Assembly (NCBI GenBank): GCA_033964015.1 | Contig: CM066913.1 | Location: 31,323,577 to 31,387,576 of the forward strand | DNA from: Scolanthus callimorphus | Taxonomy: Eukaryota > Cnidaria > Anthozoa > Actiniaria > Edwardsiidae | Length of the DNA stretch: 64,000 nucleotides | Direction: 5' to 3' | Shown here: in pieces, positions 37,701 to 49,700 of the stretch | How positions within the stretch are numbered: position 1 is the stretch's first letter | Layout of the letters: each line of letters begins with the position of its first letter | Position numbers and translations under genes: made by a program | Notes under the pieces: model-generated | The model's database searches: none | The model's input: only the letters and a program-made list of their open reading frames with translations | Told to the model about the DNA's origin: nothing

Positions 37701-40700
37701 ACAACCACTGAACAAACACGCTCTGTAAGTGCGACACCTGCGAGCTATATGATTGTCTCTCAAACAGTTATCACACAACTTTTGTTGTCTTGCAAAGTTC
37801 TTCCTTTCTGAGTATGACTTATCTCTAAACTTGAAACATTTTTCCAACTCGTGCGTTCCTTTGCAGAAAATACAGTGTTGAGACCTTGGTTGATGATATC
37901 TAAGGTTTTCAGTATCACTCTTTGAGATGTTTACTGCTTGTGTAGACAGAACTGTTCCCATGTCCTGTACGGGCCTCTTAGTTGCATGTTTTGTCTCCTG
38001 TCCTAGCTTTAGACCAACGAGTTTACCAAATTCTGTGTTTGCAACAGCAGCCTTTCTCTCGATGAAATCAGTAAGATTGGAAAATTTGGGATCAAAACCC
38101 GATTCAAGAAACTTTCCGCACTCCTCAGCCCATTTAGCTTGCAAATGAACAGGCAAACGAATAACCTTCTTCATTGTGTCCATAGCATTGATATCAGATT
38201 CGTACTTCAGTTCACTTGAATTAAGCTCACACACTCGCATATCTCTTGCAAGTTGCAACAGTTTGTCGGCGTCAGAAGACCGAATCGGTGGACCTTTTGT
38301 AAGTTTATCAATAAATGATCTTACAACTACGTGCCGTTGACCAAAATTGGTTTTCAGAATCTTCCGGGCAGCTTTGTAACCCTCGTCCTCCGGTAAAATC
38401 ACACAGTTCTCGATAGCTTCTTTGGCTTTTCCAGTACAATATTGAATTAAATAAGATAGTCTAAGACTTTCCTTCTAAGTTGTTGACTCAACGTTGATCT
38501 CAAAACTCTTAATAAATCTTGGATACTTAGAAGGAGTTCCATCAAAGTACAAGAATTCCCGCTTTGGCATGTCTAGCTTTTGTATTCCTTCAACGACTTG
38601 TGACATCGCCTTTTGTTGCTGCTCCAAAAGTGTTGTAAATTGCCCAGAATTTCTCTCAAAATAAGGAGAACTTGCGAAATCTTCGCGATGTGGGCTGCGA
38701 AATTTCACTTCCGGCTTTTCCATTTCCGTTTTAAACATTTCCGGTTTCATGCATTTCGTTACTTCCTGTTTACAATCTTCTACTTCCGGGCGGATGTTCT
38801 TTCCCAGTTCCGGTGTATTTACTTTCACTGGAGTATGACGGCATAGGTCTTCCAAATATTTCTTTATTATGCTATCTTGACCAGTCAATGTTCCCAAGGA
38901 AGGAGAAAAGCTTCCATACGCTTCTTCAATCTCTGCTTCTTCGATATCCAACCTCGCTGCGATGATTTTACTTTGCATGTCCAGACGTTCTTTCTCTGCT
39001 TTTAAATGCAAATTTTCTTCTCGAAGCTTTAAAGCAATCTCTTGTTCCTTTATTTCCTGCTCCATCAAAACCCTTCTCAACTTAACCTCCGCTATTGCGT
39101 GTTTTCGTTTGCTACTACTAGCTCTGGAGAGCGGTTTGCTTTTTGTGGAGATATCTCCGTCAGAGTGAGAATGATCCTTTTGAGTAAAATCTGAAATAGA
39201 AAGCCTCAAGTCTACATCGTGCTCTTCTCGTGATTTTGGCGTAAATGCTGTTGATAGCCATTCCTTGTAACGATATTCCATTTCCTCCATACGGCAAACA
39301 TCCTTACTGTAATCCTCGATAATGGACTTTTTCTCATCTGGATCCACTATATGATACTGCTCTAGAATTTTCAGTTTATAACTTTGATAAACTTGCACCA
39401 GCGATTCGTGTTTCTTTACAATCTCATCGCGAACTCCGCTTCTTAAAAGCTCGTTAAGCTGGCTTATAACTCGGGTAACATGTCCCTTGTATGTACTGAT
39501 CGTCCGTTTCAATTTTTCCTTTGCCTCCTCGTCTGCCATCGGTACGCTTAAAATGAAACTCCCTTAATCAACCATAACTCCGCTCACAGCAAGACGTTAA
39601 GTACTTGTGTAACCACCATTAAGTTACACGTAGCTTTATTTAAACACGACACTACGGTACTACAACAAGAAAACAATATAAAATGTATAAGAAGCTGCAG
39701 CAATATAAAAAGGGCAAGAAGAACGAATAAATATACAGAAATGATGATATTTACCTTAATAGCGGTGATCTTACTAACGGAGTTACAAAACGAAAACTGA
39801 CTGAATTTACATAAATATGCTGTTACTAGACATGACTAGACAATAGTGCACAAATTAGTGTCTATTATGAAGTTTTGGCGCCAGAAAACAAAAGATAGAA
39901 TTTAACCATAAATTACATAAAGTGCGTGCGGAAAAGTTATGCTTTCCGTAGGCATATGGCGTTAACACCACAATTAGAATGTGGGAATGGCGTTGTATAT
40001 TCTGCGGTATTCAGAATATCCCACTTGACACTTGTATTTTGTTAGCATACACTCGCCAGAAGGCTCGTGTGTATGTACCAGAAAAAAGATAAGTGACAAG
40101 TGGGATATTGTATATCTATTATGTAGCGCGCAATATGTTTTGGTTTATAATGAATCATACCTGGCACTGTTGTGCGTTTGAACGTATATATCTCGTATAT
40201 TAAAATGCTTAGAGTCTCTCGCGGAAACGTTTGTTATTGGCTGATTTTTTCCCGCCATTTTCGGCGCGCGCGCGTGCAGCACGCAACAAATATTTTGCTA
40301 AGCTCCGAATTTGAAGATTACGCTTAGTCTTCTGTCCATTTCGTATCAGTGAAAAGTCCATGTGCAAATAATTCCTGCCAAGCTCGTAGTATCGCGATGA
40401 TCCAAAGTCAATATTCCGATTTCGTTTCGGTGATTCTTCGCTGTCAATCAAAATATGCACATCAGAATTCAAAACCTTTGGAACTTGTTTTGAATACTTG
40501 ACCGTACAAAATGGTGTGCACGAAACTTGCGATAGAATTTACGAGTAGAATTGCTCTGCGATTTAGATCAGCTTTTAGATTCAGCTTTTTCCATGGATGG
40601 GTTTCAGCAGAAATTCCCTGTGCATGCAGCACCATGCTAACTTCTCTCCATTTATACCAACAGGCTTATCTAAAGGATATCCAGATGACCTTTATGAACA

Positions 40701-43700
40701 TGCTGGCTGAGACTAACGGTAAGCTGGACTGGCCTGAACTCAATTTCCAAGAGGGATGCTTTCTCTGACTTTGGTATTTATTTCAGACCTTACTCAGGAA
40801 GTAGCCTCCAAGGGTCTCGGTCTGGTGTATGAGTTGGGAGGAGAAGACAGACGAAAAGAGCTTGTTTCTTTGCTGGTTGACACTCTAACCACTGGAAGAA
40901 GGTGAGAATGAACGTGTGTGTGTGTAAACTATGGAGTGACCTAATTTTACAGCTGTTTTGGCTGACACGCGACCCAGTGTGCTCGAAACATCGAGTGCGC
41001 TTTTTGTTGTTGGGTTTTATGCTTAATCAATCAAACCATGTGAGCTAATCAGATCCTTGCCCAGTTTCTCCTAGTGCAGTGAATTGGCTTCTGTCTGGAG
41101 AAGCCATACAAATGCGTTCAAACCATCGATTGGGCTTTTGGCGGTTGGGTTTTCTGCGTAGTTAACTATGTTTTGGGCCAGACTCAAGCTCATTAAAGCC
41201 CGAGCGCAGCGATGGATACAATGAGCACTGACAAGGGCCCAAAACATCACAGCAGCGACCTCAGAGCAGCGGGGTCTAATATGTTAGAGCCCGCCAAAAT
41301 CTCATTACAGCCCGGATAATACGCTACAACGATCGCCAAAGTTATTATAATACACGTCATTTTAGGTTCAATTGCTATGTAACTTCAGACAATTTTATCC
41401 CTTTTTCCCGGAAAAAAGATCCAAAAGTGATCACCTGGATTAAGAATGATGATTGTTGCACTTGCAGACAGCACCATCAGTTTTCGACTGACGATCAAGT
41501 GTTCGCTCCAGGAGAGCTCGGAAAGGCACCGGAAGGGTGAGTTTGTTTTCATGATCACAAGCTATATTCCAGGCATAGCGTGTTGTTGTTGAAGGTAATA
41601 GAACGATTAATTTCTTGACTACTATGGACGTTTTAAAACAGGTTATTTTACAACTTCGAGCAACGTTTGGCCAAAAATACTGTTACTCAATGATTTCTAT
41701 CGTAATTTGTAGATTTGTGGTCCACATTTCGAAATATCACAAAAGGCAGAGGACTGGGTTCGCGCCGCCACAGAAATAAGCGTTCAAAATTGGAAAAATT
41801 CTATAGAATCTATACAGGCTGTGATGGACATCACCATTTTAGGTGCGAAAAATACGTCTATCTGTAAAAACTAAAATTTATTTTCTCAGCTTCCACTGAA
41901 AAATTTTTACCGGTGCCATAATACACGAACACTACCATGAATACCTTTGAAATGAGACTAAATTCAAAGCAACAACTTTTTTATTTCGAGTAACAATATT
42001 TTTTGCCGCTTTCTGACAAAATTGCTTGAAGTTCTAAAAAAGTCTGTCTTAATTCGTTAAATAATGATATGTTTTTGCATCGTTTTAGATGTATTTTTTT
42101 TCGACGAAAATTAAATTATTTCTGGATCAATACAAAATCAGATTGTTAGCGTTGAAGATAGAGGATAGTAAACCTGCAAAAAAAACCTTTTCAAAGCTTC
42201 AGCGTAACGGCGAACATTTCTCGATGTTTTTTGAAATATAATCATTATAACTTAGTTGAAACATGTAACGGCGAACCAAGCTGTGGATTATTCGTGGTGA
42301 GTTTATGACCATATTTGGTCAATAATGAACTCTCGCCTGCTTACCCAAGCAGGTTTTCTCTTCATAATATTTCATTTTTTGCTCAAATAAAGTAGAGCAA
42401 AAGTGGTAAGCGATAATATACTAATTTAACACCTTGAAGTCTCGCAACAACATTATTTTCAAAATCAGTTCAATTGTTTATTCTGCGAATATTCCGCAGC
42501 TTGGTACTAAAGCAATGTATGCTTGTTACACGTTTCAACTCGCTGATATGTTTCTGTCATTATATATTCACCTTGTCTGATTGGGATTTCGGTATATAAG
42601 CCATAATATTCGTTTACTGGAGTAATTGAAGAAAACCTTAAAGGGCCCGTGTCAGCCACTCCTTTGTTATTGTTTTGGTTCGATATTACAAGACGAATTA
42701 CGAGTAGAAATCTCTAATCTCTAAATCAACATCTAAAGCAAAGTTTCAGATTTGATATGCTTTCTAAGACTTTGTATGCTGCTATGCTGTGAAAATGGCG
42801 GCTGACAGAGGACCTTTAATCAGCTGATTGAAATCCCCTCCTGCTTTCGTGACATGTTCCTTGCGTATGTGCTTATGTTTCATGGTTCGCACAGGTCTTG
42901 AAAGTACTTGAAAATACAAGCTGTCCTTGAAAAGTACTTGAAAATAAAAGCTGTCCTTGGAAAGTACTTGAAAATAAAAGCTGTCCTTGAAAAAAACTTG
43001 AATTTTAAAATGTCGGTTTTTTATTAAATTAAACATTTAATTGAATTGCATTAAGGAGTCATTGAATTGAATTTGATTGATGCCTTGTCCACTCCTTCGA
43101 TTTTCTCTTCAAATATTTCCCCCTTCAAATGGCGGCAAACTTTTATGTTTGTATATATTCGATCATTGCACATTTTTCAAAACGTCATGGTACTTGAAAA
43201 TAAACGATGTGTTAAATTAATTAAATTGCATAAAGGAGTCATTGAGTTTCCTATACATTGATGCCTTGACCACTTCTTCAGTTGAAAATTGTATTATTTT
43301 CTCTTGAATTATTTTCCCCTTCGAATGGTTATGGTACTTGAAAATCCCTATACAGTTCTTGAAAAGTCCATGGAAACTCCTGGGATTTGCTCATAACATT
43401 TATGTATGAACCGTGGGTTTGCAATAGAATCTCCTTGTATTTTCCAGAGGCGGTTTATCCACGTACAAAGAACTTTGCTCCCTGGCGAGCGATCTCAACC
43501 AGCCAGACTTAATCTACAAGTTCATGCATCTTGCCAACCACAACGCGCTTTGGAACTCGCGAAGGGTAAATATCATTGTTATAGCAAACCAACCAGATTT
43601 GATCCTCATAGTTTCTAGTTAAACATTCACGTGGATATTATGTGAATATATGTTATATTCTTGGGCTGTGAAAGAAAAAACTATAAAACGTATACCTCTA

Positions 43701-46700
43701 CATTTTAGGGTGCTGCCTTTGGGTTTAGTACGATAGCTATTCATTCCAGAGAGCAATTGGAACCTTATCTTCCCAAGATCATCCCCAAGCTTTACAGGTA
43801 GGAAAACGCTGCGTAAATTGCAAAAGAATCTGACTTCCCCGTTTTTCTTATGGACATGCACTACATTTTTCCTCCATTGTTCGTAAATTTCAATAGAATC
43901 TGACTTCCCCGTCTTTCTTGTGTACATGTACTAAATTTTCCCTCCATTGTTCGTAAATTGCAAAAGAATCTGACATCCCGTCTTTCTTGTGCGCATGGTG
44001 TCCCGTAGTTTCCATTCTGTTGTTATTTAAACCTGGCTTTTAACTTGAGCAAGCCATTTCTGGCAGCAGAATCTCGCTTCCCCTTGTTTGCTTGCACGAA
44101 GAATGCGACACTTTCCAATATGAAAATATTTCTGAATGACTACGAAAGGTTCTGTCCTACCCAATGGTGCAACAATAACCACGCTTATAAAATAATTCCA
44201 TAGATACCAGTATGACCCTAACGGGCGCATTCAGCAGGCGATGTCGAGTATATGGGCAGCCCTGGTCCCAGACGCAAAGGGCACGGTAAGAGATTGCAGA
44301 AATGATTTAAAAGCGTGCGTCACGGCATTTTACTTACAATAAAATATGATCGGCCGACCTTTGTGGGCTTTTAAAATGCCAGCTGCCTATATTACATCTC
44401 ATCTTATGTCTAATAATTTTTTTGGGGCTGAGCAAATCCAATTCAAACTTCTAAGCAAATCAGGTCGAACCTCTTACCGATATAACAACTCGTTGACGGT
44501 CGCGATGTCCTTTATAATTTTAAAGATAGAACAATAGAGCAGAAATAGAACAATAGAATACAACGTGATTTCCTTTATAATGTTCTCGTGAATTATTAGT
44601 GAGTTTGATGATTGAACGATTCGAAGCACTGTTCACTTAGCCAGGAGCCAACACTAGAAATGAGATATCTCCGGTCACTTTCTGACAGTTACGTGCGTGA
44701 ACAATTACTGGGACCCCAAAGTATTCATTTAGTCGGTGGACTTAATTTCATTTTCTTCCTGTGTAATTTGCTCTTTTAACAGGTTGACACTAGAAATGAG
44801 ATATCTCCGGTCACTTTCTGGCAGTTACGTGCGCGAACAATTACTGGGACCCCAAAGTATCCATTTAGTCGGTGGACTTAATTTCATTTTCTTCCTGTGT
44901 AATTTGCTCTTTTAACAGGTTGACAAGTATATGAAAGAAATTCTCAAAGATCTAGTTGAAAACTTAAACAGCAATCAGTGGAGGTTGCGACAGTCAAGGT
45001 AGTATTGGTGATCTGATACTAGTTTATCCTACTATCGGGAAGACCTCATTTCTGCTGTATTCGCTGGGCTGAAGGGCGGATAATTGCCCATAAGGACAGA
45101 AATCCGAGGAGGCACCTTAGGACTCCCCGCGTATATAGAGAGGATGAGGGGAAACTGGTGTTGGTATTTCCGGTGTATAGGTGGAAAAAATCGGTTTGAT
45201 CGCTGCACGCCCGCAAATGGTATCGGCGCCAAAAACCCGAGCGTTTCCAAATAGTTCTCACTATAGCTATCACCGCCTCTTGGAAGTCCGAAATACTGTG
45301 ACTGAAGTCTTCAAAATATTGAGTTCTGAGGTTCAATATCTTTCTGTCGTGACGAAAGTGAACTCAGACACAAATCAAAATATTAGGATGTGAAAGACGG
45401 TTAAAAACAAGTGGATGTAATAAAGCGAATCTCAAAGTTTGTTCTGGTATATTTGTTTCAGAGGAACTTCAGTACAGCTGAGGCTGTAGTGTAAGTTCTG
45501 AAAAGACTTCCGGATCTTCCGGAAGCGACAACAAACAATTGTTTACACACAAAAAAAGTTATTATATTATAGTTATACAATAGTTATGGTTATAGTAGCG
45601 TTGTAGCTTGCTCATACGAGCTAACGCTATTGGGTTGAATCAAATAATTGTCTTATTGTCCTCTTGTTCAACTTTGTTTTGTTTTGTAAAGAGGTGTTTC
45701 AATCTAGTAGTGCAAGATCTTCCGAGCACTGTACACCGAAAAAAACATTGTGTTTCTATTTCTTTTGTCATTCTAAAGCTGTATGGCGTTGAGCGATCTG
45801 CTAAGTGGCCGATCAGCTGAAGACGTACTCGAATTCCTACCCAAACTATGGGAGATGTGTTTGCGAGCTCGAGATGACATCAAGGTGGGATATAGTTTTA
45901 AGAATATTATACCCCATTCACACCGGCGCTTAAGCAACTGGTTTAAGGAGGCTGCCTACAATTTTTTTCTGCTCTCCACCACCAAACTTTGTTTGCCTGC
46001 TGTTCAGGCTCAAAAACCTGTACCGGTCTGAACTTTCACATGGTTACCCTGGAGGGTTGAACTTTGTTGTAGTGTGCATTTTGTTGTGATCGGAGTTGCT
46101 ATAGCAACGCTATAACCACACCCTTGTTTATAATACGCAGCCATCAGACGCGTTGCGCGACCTAAACTTTTAAAATGACACCACTCACACTAATCCCTGA
46201 GTAGCTAGCATTAATCACAGCAAGTTTGGAGAGAATGCATTGGGCCGGTTTTATGTTATTCGAACGGACTTTTTCAGGCTCCAAAATGGCAAAGCTATTT
46301 ATGCCGCAAATATTTCCTTGAAAAAGAATGGCTAATATCTGCGGAATTAAGAAATCCTTGCCGCCCGAATAATATACAAAGATTGGGTGTTGAGGGCAGA
46401 AAAAATTGTAGGCAGCCTCCTTAAATGCTGATTTATTGAGGAAACTGTCCTAAATCAAAGATTAATAAACGGTTCCATTTGCAAAGGGAATGTATCACCC
46501 TATTTGCACTCATGTTGCTGTTCACATTTCATAAGAAAAGCACAGAATGGGGTGTGTCAAAATATGTTTTTTCATGTGAACACTTAATCGTTATGTTGAA
46601 AGGATTTTTTTTTCTTTTATCAAACACCATACTATCATTGCGAATGCACAGTATCAATGCGGATTTCCTCCCTCAGGAAACTGTTCGTCAAGCAGCCGAC

Positions 46701-49700
46701 TCTGCATGTAGAAAGCTTAGCAAGGTAAGCACAATAGAGGACAAGGGGCTCGCGTGCAGATGAAGTCGAAGTGGTTGCAACAGGCCTTTATCACGCAATA
46801 TTTATTAATGATATATAATAGTTATCAGAAAATGATACCCGGTATTCAACTATACACATCCGTTTATAGCTGTTTCAGGTAACACGCGACCCAGTGCGTT
46901 CAAAACATCGAGAGAGCTTTTGGCAGTTAGGTTTTCGATTTTCTGATAACTATCATATATTATTAATCAATATTGCGTGATAAAGACCTATAGAGCAGTT
47001 CGCCGCTCCTCGAATTCTTTAAAGATATTTTATTAGACTAGACCGCAAGAAAATGTGGAACAAAGATTATGGGAAAGGCTTTCAAAATAGACATCAGTTG
47101 CTGTATCCTAGTTTGTTGTCGCTGTTGCTACAACGATCTACTCCCAATAATCATCGGAAAATTAGGATATATCTGACTAGATACATGCGTTGTCTTTCTT
47201 AGCAGCAACATAATATTCTTAGAGGGCTGAGGTAGATTTTTCTGGACAAATACATTTTAGCCGTTCCTTTAGCTGCCACAACTCTCGCTTCTCGCTGAAA
47301 TCATGTATACTATAGCTCTTTAACAAAGCTGACCAATCAGTTGGATCACGCAATACTGGGCAGATTTTAGGAACTCGGGGTTCAGCCTTCTCTTCTACCG
47401 CAAGGAGCGTTGAGATGTAGGGAGAAATAACGGCTGGAAATTTAGGCTAATTTCTGACATAGTTCCTCCGGGGTTGCACTTCAATGCGATCAACGACGAC
47501 AGATATAATGCAAGAGCCGCATATAACACCCATACTTGATTCATGTTACCTCGTTGTTTGCAGGTGACGATTCAGATATGCGATATAAACCACGGTAAAA
47601 TAGGCGAGTCGGCGATCACAACTGTACTTCCTACTCTACTACACACGGGGTTGAATAGCGGTGCAGAAGAAGTCAGGGCTATTGCGTAAGTAATATAGAG
47701 CAGATTTCGTATGAGTGTGAAAAGTACCGTGACAAAGTTGTTCCGCGCCGCGACCGCGACCGTACGACGACTACGCGATTTCACTGGCGATTTCATTCCA
47801 TTTACAGCAGGCAAGGTTCCGTACCGCCACCGCGACAGTACCGCGCCGTGCCGCGGTACTTTTCACACTCATACGAAATCTGCTCTAGTTCGTTGAAATG
47901 TTGCGTTCACATGGCCACGTCACGCTTTGTGAGCGACCGGCGATGTTATGGCGATTTCACGAGGCGCCACGGGGCGAACATGTTCAAATTTCACTGGGAT
48001 GCGAATGCGACATACTGCAGGTAACCAATAAACTAACAGATATCGTAGAGCTGAACTGCCGGCCGTTTACATCGCGCGATATGACGTTGTGGATCGATAT
48101 TTTTTCTTCAGGATCGCAAATGATATTTCCTGTTCTTATACTTTCATCTGTCGCAGTTTGTCAACGATTCTCAAGATCAGCAAAAACGCGGTAGGTTGTG
48201 TTGTTTCATTTCCCTCAAATACAATGTCTATGTAATAGCAAAAAACACTCGCAAATGAGGAGCTCGGTGACGCACGCTTTTTCGTTTCCTGCTATCGTTT
48301 CCCCTACTGCTATCATTCTTTCCTTTTTGCCTTCTTGATTACGCTTATGGATATACCTGACAGAATCGCACTGAATGTATAATGGTTAGTTACTATTGGT
48401 TATCTAGGGTGCACTTCTCAAGCCTCATATACCAGTCCTTGTAGTGGCTTTGCTGGAATCCGTCAGTGGATTGGAGCAACAGGTAACGGATTGGGACGTA
48501 GAGAAGAGTGCGAGGCATTCTCCGAGTTGTTCTTTATAGATCAATCATTGGTCAGCCGCCATTTTGTCAGCCTAGCAACATGCCGAATTAGAAAAACCAT
48601 CCATTTCCATCGGCTGATTTAGGAAAAGTAGTAATAAACCATAGACAAGATAGTACGCCATACAGCTGAAAGCCCGCCTCTTTACTTCAGAGATCTTTCA
48701 ACGAACCGGTCCTCCTCAGTGATGAGCAAATAAATACAGAGACTGATAGAAATTATAAAGTAGCAGCACCGAATGAAGTGCAATACTTTCGATTGAATTC
48801 GGTAAATCAAGTATTGAATTTTCGGTTTCTAGATTAATATTTCAAGATTCTGTAAGTAACTCTAATTCTGACATCGATTGTGAGAGCGGATGACTAACGC
48901 TCTTTGATTAGCTGTTTTTTGTCTTGCAGTGCTGATCCCCTTGTTTTGTTTTTATCAGTCTATGAATTACCTGAGTCTCCATCTCCACAAAAACGAGGAG
49001 GTACAAGAAAAGGTACGTTGCCATGTTCTCCGTATTTCTTACATCGGTATTTTAGATTTTTGGTTCTCTTGAGGTTTTCCTTGTGCAGCTGATGGAGTAT
49101 ATTTAGTAGTATTTGTTGTTGTCGCTATTGTTGTTGTCGTTGTCGTTGTCGTTGCTGTCGTCTTCATCGTTGTTGTTGTTGCTGCTGTCGTCTTCATCGT
49201 TGTTGTTGTTGCTGCTGTCGTTGTTGTCGTCGTTGCTATTGTTGTTCTGTTATTGTTGTCTTCGTCGTTATTGTTGCTACTGTTGTTGTAGTCGTTGGCG
49301 TTGTTGTTGTCCTTGATTCTGTTGTCGTTGCTGTTGCTTTTTTGTTGTTATTGTCGTCTTCGTCGTCATTTTTCCTGCTGTCGCTGTTGTTGAAGTGATA
49401 TGTTTTTTTATTTGTGCAGTTTGTGGAACATCTTTAGTTGCTGTTGTTATTGTTGTTGTTGTCGTTGTTGTTATTGTTTTCGCTGGCGTCGTCGTCATTG
49501 TTGTTTTGCAGTTATACGGTCTTGACTGCCAGTAATTAAGTTAGAAAATCCCTCCTGTGACTCAGTCCTGCTGAAAAAATGATATGATTGATATATGCTG
49601 CTTTGTCTTGTTGCTGCAGTTGGAGAGTGCACGAATAGCAGCATCCAAGATGTCACCCATGATGGAAACTGTCAATCTGGTAAGTCTAAGGACCCTGTCA

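Larger units (their letters stand above)
33041..39967 (-). mobile_element. BEL/Pao LTR retrotransposon in an ECM29 intron, antisense to the host gene
   Basis: Two LTRs (356 and 360 bases) starting TGTAACC and ending TTAACA, as read on the + strand, flank gag-pol on the - strand; a perfect 5-bp CCACA duplication frames the element. The domain order is Gag, zinc knuckle, aspartic protease (DUF1758-like), reverse transcriptase, RNase H, integrase and a C-terminal DUF5641-like domain, which defines BEL/Pao. Coding is broken by an in-frame TAG and one frameshift. LTRs differ by a few substitutions and two short indels, so the insertion is fairly young. No clear primer-binding site starting TGG lies directly next to the 5' LTR. 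Confidence 0.95.
41537..43447. other. ECM29 intron 9
   Basis: No gene. It holds a TTAA MITE (42638-42819) and a short tandem repeat (42896-43005); the rest is AT-rich. Confidence 0.6.

Noticed and set aside
45465..45490. Acceptor-like TTTGTTTCAG followed by a short open stretch, considered as ECM29 exon 14
   Set aside because: In the required phase it hits a stop after eight codons, while 45779 gives the conserved continuation.
48013..48022. CTGCAG/GTAACC near 48015 as exon boundary
   Set aside because: No ECM29-like reading on either side; the 34-base exon at 48157 fits phase and sequence.
49113..49498. Leu/Ser-rich and Thr-rich ORFs
   Set aside because: Both are readings of a GTT/GTC microsatellite.
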